Assembly: GCA_963675135.1 (NCBI GenBank)
Contig: OY776132.1
Location: 992,001 to 1,056,000 of the forward strand
Reading direction: 5' to 3'
DNA length: 64,000 nt
From: Galeopsis tetrahit
Taxonomy: Eukaryota; Streptophyta; Magnoliopsida; Lamiales; Lamiaceae
Shown: positions 10,072 to 19,034 of the stretch, piece after piece
Position numbering within the stretch: the stretch's first letter is position 1
How the letters are laid out: every line of letters starts with the position of its first letter
Translations under genes and position numbers: made by a program
Notes under the pieces: model-generated
Told to the model about the DNA's origin: nothing
Databases searched by the model: none
The model's input: only the letters and a program-made list of their open reading frames with translations

Positions 10072-12327
10072 TCATTCTTCACTTCCGCCCGTAGAGGTCC
10101 ATTCCTCATCTTCTTCATTATCTTCTTCTAACGATTGGGCTCTTTTTTCGGCTCTTATCAAATCATCAAGTAAACATTGGTTCTCTACGTTTTCAACGGT
10201 CATATTGGATCTTGTTGCATCCAAAGTATAACCTCCTACACTAAATGCTTGCTCAACGGCAACGGTTGAGGCGGGAGCCGCTAAAATTTCTCTTGCAAGC
10301 ATTGACATTGCCGGAAATACTTGAGTCACCGTCGACCAACACCTTAGTATATCAAAGTCTCCTTCCATATTTTCCATGGATGTATTCGCTTCATAGCTTT
10401 CGTATTCTTGAGTATAAGTAAATTTTGATTTTTTACAATTACGTTGAAAAAGAAAGCTATCAACATCATCACCATCCATGTCGTCATCATTATTTTGTAC
10501 GTTAAAATTAGCACTAGAAGTAGAAGAAGAACTATGACTAGGGTTGGATAAACCATGTGTATCCATATACTCCTTAATTAATGATAATATAAGTTGTTGA
10601 ACTTCAAATATGAAATGATCGGTGTTCGGTTGATCATTCGGAAATTCGGCAATAGGATATAATTTTTTATACTACAAGGCTAACATAGCTTTAACACCAT
10701 CTAACTTATATCTAGGATCAAAAACTTTAGCAACTAAAAATATAGGGGGAATTATAGCAAAATATTTTTTCCATTTTTCCAACATAGGAGCAATAACAAG
10801 ATATAATATTGGATCGTTTTTGTAACGTGCTAAAACGTTGACAATTTTTAGACAATGTTCAAGTGCCAAATGAGAAGTAGGTTCGTAAACTTTAGACATA
10901 GCAAAAGTAGCATTATTAAAAGTTTCCAAAACCTTAATTATGTTTATGCAATGATTCCAATCTTCAGGAAGTAAACCAAAACCACATTTTTCTTCTTCAA
11001 AAAAATCACATAAAGTCTCTTTATAATCAACCGACTCTTTTAACAACTTATAAGTAGAATTCCACCTTGTTGACACATCAAGAGAAATTTTTTTTGGATG
11101 CACATTCCTACTTCTACAAAAATGTTTCCATTTTTTCATCAAACTACTACGCCTCGTCAAATAAGTAATAGCATCTTTAATAGGAGAAATATAAATTCTC
11201 AAAGCATTTAAACCATCTTGAACACATAAATTTAAAATATGACACATGCATCTAATATGAAAACATTTTCCACCAACATACGGTTGACATGCAATGCGAA
11301 GTTGTTCGATACTAGCATTATTAGCACTAGCATTATCAAAACCAATTGAAAAAATTTTGTTAATTAAACCATAAGATTTTAAAATTTCAACAATTTTCTT
11401 TTTAATAGCATCGGCCGAGTGCACACAATCAAAATCCCTATAAGCAATTAATCTTTTGTTTAATGTCCAAGAATCATCAATCCAATGACAAGTAACTCCC
11501 ATATATGAATGTTTTTAAAAATTATCACTCCAAATATCGGAACAAATAGAAACTTTACTCTTAAGTGAACGAAAAGTATTGATCAAAGCAAGTTTATATT
11601 CACCAACAATATTAGCAATATCACGAGTAACCGTAGAACGAGAAATTTTTTTCATGCTTGGCTGTAGTGAAAGTTGTACCAAATCATTAAAAGCAAAATT
11701 TTCAACAAAACTATAAGGAAGATGTTGAACACTTATCATTTTAGCTAACATTTTTCTAAAATATGCTTGATCATATTTAAAAAGAGAAGTCGGATTACTT
11801 ACCTCACCTTGAACTCCTCCTCCGGAGGACCCGGTAAATCCTCGTAGTTGCGTTTGGCTCGTTGTAATTCCCATTTTATCCGGATGGTGGTTTTCGAGGT
11901 GGAGCTTGAAGGTACCATATCCTCCTCCTTTTTTAAATTTATACTCCTTTGGACAATAATTACAATGAATTATAAATCTATCGACCTCACCGGTTGGAAC
12001 TTTTTGAAAGTGACGTGCAAAAATTTCGGATTTAAAACTTCGAGCTTGTGAAGAAGAAGTAGGAGGTGGAATTTCGGTTGAGGGCGCCGAAGCCGAAGGT
12101 GGTGGATACTCGGTTGCACTTTCTTGAGTTGGACCACGTTCAACCTCTTCTTCATCATCATCATCGGTGGCAATTTCGTTCATGTGGTCGATGATATCGT
12201 CACCAAGAATTCTACGCATATGTTGATCTTCTTCATCGGTGTCGTTGAACAATGGAACGCGTCTTCGTCGAGGTTGTTGTGAAGAAGATAAGATAGCCTT
12301 TCCTCTTGATGATCTTGAAGAAGACAT
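10072..12327 (-). pseudogene. hAT transposase with two in-frame stop codons
   Basis: One frame of 752 codons runs from ATG at 12327 to the stop at 10072, interrupted only by TAA at codon 271 and TAG at codon 552; no frameshift is needed. Order of domains: acidic, Ser-rich N terminus; BED zinc finger (C122, C125, H143, H148 in KEYKFKKGGGYGTFK context); the RNase-H-like core with ICSDIWSD and GFDNASANN segments that hold acidic residues expected of the catalytic site; and the hAT dimerisation region near the C terminus (ILAAPASTVAVEQAFSVGG). BED finger plus hAT dimerisation domain place it with plant Ac/Tam3-like transposases. As it stands only a 270-residue N-terminal product would be made, which includes the DNA-binding finger. 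Transcription would start from the TATA box at 12523-12530. Confidence 0.93.
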
Positions 12328-12489
12328 ATTAGTAAATTGAGATTTGAGAGAATTAGAGAAAAGAAAATAAGAATTAAGAGATGAGATTGAGAGTTGAGGA
12401 CTTGTGTTGAGAGAATTGAGAATTTGAGATAATAAGAATTAAGAGAGAATAGAGAATTGAGATAAGAGATGAGATTGAGAGTTGAGGAC

Positions 12490-12557
12490 TTGAGGTGTGA
12501 AAAATGAGAAGAGAAAATGGGGTATTTATAGGTGAAAAATGGGATATTTTCGGATTT
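12490..12557 (-). promoter_or_regulatory. Transposase promoter, left arm of perfect 68-bp inverted repeat
   Basis: The minus strand reads CCTATAAATACC (TATA box at 12523-12530), about 195 bp upstream of the transposase ATG. The entire 68 bp is identical, base for base, to the inverse of 12925-12992, which lies upstream of the BED gene. Confidence 0.85.
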
Positions 12558-12924
12558 AAAAAAAAAAAAAAAAAATCCGGCCAAACCGGCAGTTAACCGA
12601 CTGCCAGATTAATCGTAGCCGTTGAGATTCAACGGTCAGATGATCTGGACCGTTGATCTCCAACGGCTAGAAAATTCAAATTTGGGGAAACCGGGCCAAA
12701 CCGGCGGTTTAACCGAACCGGCGGTTAACCGCCGGTTATTACCGTTGTAATTTTTTTTTTTTTTTAAATTTAAAAACGCTTTTAATCTGGACCGTTGAGA
12801 TTCAAACGGTCAGATGATCTGGACCGTTGAATCGCCAACGGTCAGATTTTTGAATAATTAACCGCCGGTTAACCGGACCGCCGGTTTGGCCGGAAAATTT
12901 ATTTATTTATTTTTATTTTTTTTT
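12558..12924. promoter_or_regulatory. Central divergent control region of the hAT element
   Basis: Between the two promoter arms lie clusters of AACCGCCGGTTA/ACCGGCGGTT words like those at the element ends, plus a direct repeat: CCGTTGAGATTCAACGGTC followed by AGATGATCTGGACCGTTGA at about 12619-12658, again at about 12792-12830. Transposase-type binding words between two TATA boxes suggest that element-encoded DNA-binding proteins regulate both genes; this is inference. Confidence 0.6.
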
Positions 12925-12992
12925 AAATCCGAAAATATCCCATTTTTCACCTATAAATACCCCATTTTCTCTTCTCATTTTTCACACCTCAA
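12925..12992 (+). promoter_or_regulatory. BED-gene promoter, right arm of perfect 68-bp inverted repeat
   Basis: Contains CCTATAAATACC (TATA box at 12952-12959) and is the exact inverse copy of 12490-12557. The BED-gene ATG follows at 13070, so the leader would be about 80-90 bases. Confidence 0.85.
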
Positions 12993-13069
12993 CTCTCTTA
13001 TAAGTTATAAGTTATAACTTATATCAATTATCTATTTCTCTCTTATTCTCTCAAAAGACTCTCTTTCAA

Positions 13070-13372
13070 ATGGCAACCCAAGGATCATCCGGAGTTACAA
13101 ACGGTCAACGTGAGTTACGTGATGAAGAAGAAGTCAATCAACCGCCGCCTCGAATTCAACCAAACTTTCACCCTCCTCACTCCAATTTGCTAAATCACTT
13201 TCACGTGAGTGATACAAATCCAATAGACAATTCACGTGAAGTTTGTTGCAAGTATTGCCAAAAAAAATATAAATTTAAGCGCGGTGGAGGATACGGAGTT
13301 TTCAAGTCACACATTGAAAAAGTTCATCCGGAGGCATTGGGTCAATTGGGACTTCCCCCTCGATTCTACTAA
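13070..13372 (+). CDS. Stand-alone BED zinc-finger protein of the hAT element
   Basis: An intact 100-residue frame. Residues 1-45 are polar and Pro-rich; residues 56-91 form a BED-type finger with C60, C63, H81 and H86. The finger core KKYKFKRGGGYGVFK matches the transposase finger (KEYKFKKGGGYGTFK), and the HP(E/D).(L/M)G tail is also shared, so the two are homologous. No catalytic or dimerisation domain follows; the frame stops nine residues after the finger region. A protein with only the DNA-binding part of a transposase could occupy transposase sites and act as a repressor or titrate the enzyme; that is inference from known truncated transposase repressors. It could instead be a relic that is still open by chance, but 100 codons without a stop and a conserved finger argue against decay. 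Confidence 0.75.
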   Translation: MATQGSSGVTNGQRELRDEEEVNQPPPRIQPNFHPPHSNLLNHFHVSDTNPIDNSREVCCKYCQKKYKFKRGGGYGVFKSHIEKVHPEALGQLGLPPRFY

Positions 13373-13679
13373 TTAAGTATTAGTAATTTTACTAATTAAG
13401 TATTTGAACTTTGAAGTGTTTTAGTTTATTTTTATCTTGTAAGTTGTATTTTGTAAGTTGTAACTTTGTTGAGTTTGTTTTTTAAGAATTAAGAGTTTAA
13501 GACTTAAGTTTAGCCTAAAGTCCTAAACCTAAATGGCTAAATGTTATTTTTTTTAAGTGTATTAAGTTAAGATTTAAGTGAAATGTTAAGTATTTAATTT
13601 ATATGTATCTAATTTCAGTATTAAATTTAAATATTTGTATATAAAAATATTTAAAAAATTTAAAAAAATAAATAAATAA

Positions 13680-13835
13680 CCGCCGGTTTCCCGGTTAACC
13701 GCCGGTTAACCGGGAAACCGGCGGTTCCACTTTGGGGGAACCGTAACCGAACCGTGAAATTACGGTTACGGTGCGGTTTCAAAACCGAAACCGCCGGTTT
13801 CGGCGGTTCGGCGATTCGACGGTTAGAAACCGCCC
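13680..13835. repeat. Right subterminal repeat cluster of the hAT element
   Basis: Dense CCGCCGGTT, AACCGCCGG and CCGTAACCGAACCG words, the counterpart of the cluster at 9345-9500. Confidence 0.75.
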
Positions 13836-13842
13836 GTGTCTA

Positions 13843-13850
13843 CCAAGATC
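13843..13850. repeat. Right target-site duplication of the hAT element
   Basis: CCAAGATC, identical to 9332-9339. Confidence 0.95.
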
Positions 13851-14245
13851 TTTCATCTCAAACTCCTGTTTGAGGATCTCCTTAACTTGATTAACACTGT
13901 CAATAGACTCGCCTGCTATTAACATGTCATCAACATACAACAGAAGATAGGTAACACCAGTTCCAACCCGTCTGAAGTAGACACAGCTGTCGTACAAGCT
14001 CCTTGTAAAACCAGCTGAGCAAATATACTCATCAAATCTCAAGTACCATTGTCGAGGGCTTTGTTTGAGCCCATAGAGGGACTTTTTCAATAGACAGACC
14101 TTGTCTTCCCCTTCTTCTATGTCCAACCCTTCTGGTAGCTTCATATAGATCCTCTCGTCTAGAGATCCATGTAAGAAAGCTGTGGTCACATCCATCTGAT
14201 GTAGCTCCAATTCATATTGAGCAACCTGATTGGGTGTGAGATTGC
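13843..14245 (-). pseudogene. Copia polyprotein, N-terminal part of reverse transcriptase (5' part)
   Basis: Encodes the front half of the copia reverse transcriptase: QMDVTTAFLHG with the first catalytic Asp, LLKKSLYGLKQSPRQWY, and the YVDD box in YLLLYVDDMLIA. The frame reaches the hAT target duplication and its next codons lie at 9331 and below, in the same frame, so the copia frame was uninterrupted when the hAT element landed. Upstream (above about 14245) the sequence changes abruptly to unrelated LTR-like DNA, so integrase, protease and gag are lost or were never here. Confidence 0.9.
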
Positions 14246-15995
14246 TCGTTTTTGTGCTCACTATTGCTATGTTATCGTAGCATTTTGATGTGATTTTGGT
14301 CATAATTGTTAGAAATGGTGCTACTAACCTTTTTGTCAAGAAATGTGTTCAAAGTGTAGGAAACGAGGTGAAATAGTCCATTTAAAGGGAAAACGAGCAT
14401 TGGCGCATTGGAAGAGAAGTTCGGTGGAAGGACGAGCAAGGAAAGTCAAGAAAAATCGAAGAAAACGTCCAAGGGTGCAGGATCCAAACGGCCGGTCGAG
14501 TAGGCCCACATTGGCGGTCGAGTGAAGTCGAGTTACAGAAACTTTCAAAGTTTCTCATCTCACTCGACCGGCCGAGTGAGCCCAAACGGGCGGTCGAGTG
14601 AGTTCATTTCACTCGACCGGTCGAGTGACCCCAAACGGGCGGTCGAGTGAGTTCTGGAACCACTTTTGGTTCTGGAACTTTTTCTCACTCGGCCGACCGT
14701 TTCACCTCACACTGGCGATCGAGTGAACTTACAGTTTCGGGGTTTTTCACGAATTTTGAAGAACTTCAAGGACCAAAGTGCTAATTTCGTCTCACACACT
14801 TTTGGAAGCTTTAAATAGCTTCAAAACTCAGTTTGTAAAAGATCTGGACCCTCATTTATTACAACTCTTGAAACCCTAGTCATCTTAATCTCCATTTCCA
14901 CATTTATTGCTCATTTAATTCATAGTTTAGCTTCAAGATAGAGTGCTTAGCATAGGTTTTTGAAGAAGAAGACTCCACACTTTTGTAATAGCTAGGTATT
15001 TTGAAGAAACAACAAGGTGACTTCAAACCATTCTCTCATTTTCTATATAATTCCATATTTAATGTTTAACTTGAGTTCTTTTTATGTTTTAGTCATGGGT
15101 GTTTCTCAAAACACCATGGGCTAAGTTTATTTATGCTTTGGGTGTTCTAAAACCATGTGAATATTGAGTTTGGAATTGTTTAAGCTTTGTTATTGTTAAG
15201 ACTAGATTTTTTGCTTCTTTTAATGGGTATTATTGGTACTTTGTATGTTAACTTCTATTAATCCATATTTATATGTATGTTTAGCGTAGACGAGAGTTAC
15301 ATGGACATGTCTATATTTATGGTGTGTGTTGTTGGTATGCAAATGTGTTAGTTATACTTTTAATTCGTTGAGAGAGAGTTAATCGTATTAGGACCCCATT
15401 AAAAGACATTAATTACTTGAATGGTTGTTTGAGTAGTTGGTGAGGATTAGGAAGAAAACCTTATTACCGGGTTTGGGAACACCTTAGAATTAAGGCTATA
15501 TTACCCGAAGGGAAATGGTTGTCATCCTAGCATTTAGGTGCTCTTAGCAAATATTGATTAAAGCAATTAACAAAGTAAAAGCAATTCCTCTCTATTTCAC
15601 TAGGTGGAGAACACCCGAAGCATTCTCTCACTCTTGCACTTCTTCGAATTAAATTCGTAGTTGTTCTTTGTTTTAATTGTTAAATTCTTGCTTAGTAGTA
15701 ATTTTCTTTGTTAAGTTGTGGTAATTTCTCTTATTGGTGCTTTTCTCACTTTTAGTAGTATAAATCACTTGTTAGTTTCTAGGTTGGTAGTTGATTTAAT
15801 TTCTAGCATCTTGGTAGTAATTTAGCTTTAATTTTAGAAATCCATAAACCCGAAACCGTAGTTACATTAGCTATTACAACACAAAACTCTAGGGATCCAT
15901 TGCACAAACTCACCTCCTAGGTCGAAACTACTTGGTCGAATACTTCCATTACTACTACGAACCCTTATGCTTGAGGGGAAGTAGTTAGTCAACAC
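14246..15995 (+). mobile_element. LTR-like block, probably Ty3/gypsy-derived (solo LTR or fragment)
   Basis: About 1.75 kb of noncoding DNA of moderate GC abuts the copia reverse transcriptase without transition. It has the texture of a long plant gypsy LTR: a GC-rich repeat-bearing front part, a middle with CTTTAAATAGCTTC (possible TATA, 14810-14825), then a long T-rich part with GGGTGTTTCTCAAAACACC, and a tail with CTTGAGGGGAAGTAG. No TG..CA pair with a 5-bp duplication could be fixed, and no polyprotein is present. Both superfamily and borders are tentative. Confidence 0.45.
14561..14658. repeat. Two 49-bp tandem copies of a palindrome-rich unit
   Basis: Units at 14561-14609 and 14610-14658 each read CACTCGACCGG(C/T)CGAGTGA, then CCCAAACGGGCGGTCGAGTG. 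Related half units flank them (14490-14520, 14690-14735). The CGACCGGTCG core is self-complementary. Confidence 0.8.
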
Positions 15996-16004
15996 TTAGT
16001 GACC

Positions 16005-16937
16005 AAAAAATTCGTTCAAGTCAAGAAGTTCAAGAGAAGTATTTTGGAAAAGTGCAGAACAGTTTTAAAGAACTGAGCTGACTGGCTCACAGCAGTAAAA
16101 GTGAGAGTTGTAAGTTACTGTGCTGGGTTGGTAGGTTTGAAGAATAAGTTTGGATAACTTATTTAAGGCGTAACTGAAGATATATTGAAGATATGCTGAC
16201 TTGGAATAAGTTGAAGGAAGTTACAAAGTCGGTTACAAAAGGAAGTTACAAAAACAGTTTTAGAGTTAGTTCACAAACTGCTAACTATCATACTAATGTC
16301 TATAAATACTGTGTGATCTTCTACTGCTAAGACTACTGAACATTTACTGATCTAAGAGCAATCAAGAAGTATTTGAAGTGAAGAACTCATAGAGTTAAGA
16401 AGATCAAACTGAGAAGAAGCCACTGAATTTAAGAGAAGAATCAAAGGCTACAACAAGAGAAATTTTACTTTTCATTTACAGTTTGTATTGTGTAAACAAG
16501 TGTGCTAGTTACTTGTAGAATTACTAGTCGATCGAAGATACACTTGGAAGTGTAATCGACAAGATCAAAGTCTTAATCTTGGAACTCTAAGCCACAAGAA
16601 ACTCAAGGAAGAGTTAATAAAACTTCACAACTGGAGTTGTGAGAGTGGATGTAGACATTTGTCGAACCACTATGAATCTTGTGTTCTTTACTTTCTGTTG
16701 ATATTTGTTTGAATTGTTTAACTAAGAACATTAAGGTTTACAAAGTAAAAGATCTAAATAAAAGTTGAGTATAAACTAAACTGGAAAGTACTGATCTAAC
16801 TCAGTAAGAACAGTACTATTCAGAACACATTTCCGCATTAAAACTCTGATATTTTGAAAGATTTTGAAAAGTCTATTCACCCCTCCCCTCTAGACTTTTC
16901 CTAGCTTAATCAATCTTAACTCAACTTGGGACCAACA
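16005..16937 (+). mobile_element. Copia-type LTR fragment, plus orientation
   Basis: The stretch contains GTGGATGTAGACATTTGTCGA with GAACCAC (compare GTGGATGTAGATCAC and ATCGAACCACTT of the minus-strand copia LTR at 7565-8340), TCTATAAATAC (about 16298-16308) as a TATA box, and a tail TATTCACCCCTCCCCTCTAG...GGGACCAACA typical of copia LTR ends. The expected TGTTGG start is absent, and no primer-binding site follows at 16938, so this is a truncated solo LTR. Its orientation is opposite to the copia frame at 8464-14245, so it belongs to a different insertion. Confidence 0.55.
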
Positions 16938-17164
16938 ATGGGACAATTCATATGTTCTGAAAAATTAAAAAAATGTTTGGTGGGTGTACTCATAGAAAAT
17001 CCGAATGCATTTAGTCGCGCCCATATCACATACATCTAAATTTATTTACTGGACCAACGGCCCAACCCTAAAAACCCTAAATTATAATCACATTCCCACC
17101 ATTTTCACATTCATTTGGTACACACTGTATACTCTCCCAAGCCTCTCCAACTCCATTCTCCCTA

Positions 17165-17500
17165 AGACAACCATGCCGCCGCGGCCGTCAACGATGCGGC
17201 GCTTCCGTTACAAGGATAAGCGGCAGCCGCCTCTACTTTTAGAAGAAGAAGCGACCGCCACCGCTACGGTTTGAAGAAGAAACGGCCTATGACGCCGCTT
17301 CTGCTTGAAAAAGAAGGCGGCCGACGGCGTCGTTCCTCTCATCCCCTGCGTCGCCGCCGCCCATCTGTCCAAGCCCTCGACCTTTGCCGCCTGTCCCCCA
17401 GCCACGCCGCCTGTCCGTTTGCCGCCTCGACCGTTTCCTAGTCGCGACCCGCGTAACACAGTACTCACCACAGCGGTCACCCATTCTCCACAGTCCGGTA
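17165..17500 (+). other. GC-rich exon-like stretch, not a demonstrable gene
   Basis: In strongly AT-rich surroundings these bases are GC-rich with GCCGCC words, preceded by pyrimidine-rich DNA, and end at CAGTCCGGTAAGAAT, a good splice-donor context. No frame crosses the whole stretch: the ATG at 17173 meets a stop at about 17272, and other frames are open only in parts. It could be a first exon or leader of a noncoding transcript, a degraded gene, or an exon captured by an element. No partner exon was recognised downstream. Confidence 0.3.
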
Positions 17501-17559
17501 AGAATAGACTGAATTGTTTTTTCCGACTTAATAAAAAGCAACTTTAATTAATCTATGTT

Positions 17560-17985
17560 CAATAACTTTAATATTGAAATGTATGTTTTTTTTACTGAAT
17601 CGAAATTATAAATACTATGAATAGATCGGCATGAGTAGATTGAAACATTTTTGTATGCACATAATATATATTATGCAATTGGTGAAAGTAATTTTTTTGT
17701 ATTATATCCTTTATTAACTAATTAAATAGTACAGTATTAATTAGGTATGGTATTTTAGTACCTCTGTGAGAATGGACTTTTTGTATTGAAATGTATGTTT
17801 TCTTTTACTTAATCGAAATAATAAATACTATGAACAGATCGGCATAAATAGATTGTTTTTTGTATGCACACATTACATTTTATGCAATTGGTGAAAGTAA
17901 TTTTTTTATATTATATCATTTATTAACTAGGTATGGAAGTTTAGAACCTCTGTGAGAATGGACTTTTTGTATGCAATTCCTTTTC
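17560..17985. repeat. Direct duplication of ~210 bp
   Basis: The segment from ATTGAAATGTATGTTTT through CTCTGTGAGAATGGACTTT (about 17573-17785) is repeated with small differences and one deletion at about 17786-17965. Both copies contain GAT CGGCAT and ATTATGCAATTGGTGAAAG-like words. Confidence 0.8.
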
Positions 17986-18319
17986 AACAAACCGTGCAAG
18001 GATGGCCCTACAAATCATGGTGTGACCTGCCATTCAGGAGCGCAATATACACACGGTTAGTTTCCTGTTATGGTAGTTGATAATTGAATTTAATTTCAAT
18101 TCAAAACGTAAACTAAGATAATCAACTCGAACTGAATAATTTGGTTTGGTTGTGTTAGTTTTCATTTTGAACTAGTGAATATTGAAATTTTGTTGTATTT
18201 TGATTTGGTGACTACACCACCCAACTTACCCATCCACAAGATATATTGAATTTTGTGTAAAGGAATTTTTTATTTATCATTGTTTTGGGTTTGAGGAACG
18301 CCCAAAGAAAAAGTACAAA

Positions 18320-18327
18320 GTTGCAAC
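18320..18327. repeat. Left target duplication of the 699-bp hAT MITE
   Basis: GTTGCAAC, identical to 19027-19034. Confidence 0.9.
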
Positions 18328-18620
18328 TAGACATGGGCGGTTTGTAATCGAAAAACTGTATTTTGACGGTTCGGTTTTGTTTGCCCATTCTAAAAACCTC
18401 CGGTTATGGTTAAACCACCGGTTTGAGTACTTTGCAGGCTAGCTTAGTAGGCTAGTAGTTACCAGCTGGTCCTTTTTAAGCTTTAAAACCATCTCCCTTT
18501 TCAACAGCTAGCTTAGTAGCTTGTAATGTCCCTTTCAATGTTTTATTTTTAGTGTTTGGAATGTAGAGCACCGAGTCGAGTGTGTGTATATTTTCCAAGC
18601 CATTCATAACTCTCTTTTTA

Positions 18621-18626
<6 letters not shown>

Positions 18627-18656
<30 letters not shown>
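18627..18656. repeat. (TA)n microsatellite
   Basis: About 15 TA units inside the hAT MITE, directly before the 81-bp tandem duplication. Confidence 0.95.
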
Positions 18657-18659
<3 letters not shown>

Positions 18660-18818
18660 TCTTATTGTCTTTAAAAACACAAACACAGTAGAATCATAGC
18701 CATAATTCCTCCTAAAGGATGATAGATAGTTCAATACTTCTCTTATTGTCTTTAAAAACACAAACACAGTAGAATCATAGCCATAATTCCTCCTAAAGGA
18801 TGATAGATAGTTCAATAC
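18657..18818. repeat. 81-bp tandem duplication inside the hAT MITE
   Basis: Two seemingly identical copies (18657-18737 and 18738-18818), each starting TTCTCTTATTGTC and ending GATAGTTCAATAC. The lack of differences points to a recent event. Confidence 0.9.
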
Positions 18819-19034
18819 TTCTTAGAAAATGCTTTTTACCTTGCTTTGACTCAATCATATTGAAACACTTTTTACCACCCAATTTGAGAAGTCATCAAGA
18901 AGGAGAATGAAAAAAAATTTAATTCGAACTGCCAGTTTGTAACTGAGTCGCCAGTTTACCAGTTTAGTTTCGGTTGCAAAATTTGCCAAACCGTAATCGC
19001 CGGTTTGTTGCGGTTGAGCATGTCTAGTTGCAAC

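Larger units (their letters stand above)
9340..13842. mobile_element. hAT-superfamily DNA transposon, 4503 bp, complete ends
   Basis: The element starts TAGACATGTGCAGCGG and ends CCGCCCGTGTCTA, whose inverse is TAGACACGGGCGG, so the terminal repeats are short and imperfect. It is flanked by a perfect 8-bp duplication. About 150 bp inside each end are packed with CCGGCGGTT/AACCGCCGG words, the kind of subterminal repeats hAT transposases bind; the same words recur in the central promoter region (12570-12900). It carries a minus-strand transposase gene (two internal stops) and a plus-strand BED-finger gene, transcribed divergently. It sits inside the reverse-transcriptase frame of a copia element. 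Confidence 0.95.
18328..19026. mobile_element. Non-autonomous hAT element sharing ends with the 9340-13842 element
   Basis: Starts TAGACATGGGCGGTTTG and ends with the inverse of TAGACATGCTCAACCGC; the terminal TAGACATG is the same as in the 4.5-kb hAT element, and the subterminal DNA again holds CGGTT/CCGGTT words. It is flanked by a perfect 8-bp duplication. No coding sequence is present. The centre holds an AT microsatellite and an 81-bp tandem duplication. It is presumably mobilised by the transposase of the larger element's family. Confidence 0.9.

Noticed and set aside
11848..12173. Small frames on both strands inside the transposase
   Set aside because: Shadows of the transposase frame with no protein-like content.
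12180..12584. 134-codon minus-strand frame beside the transposase start
   Set aside because: It lies in the leader and promoter, starts in a T-run giving poly-Phe, and overlaps the transposase in another frame.
18618..18815. 65-codon minus frame with an internal repeat
   Set aside because: It is the 81-bp tandem duplication plus the TA tract inside a MITE.
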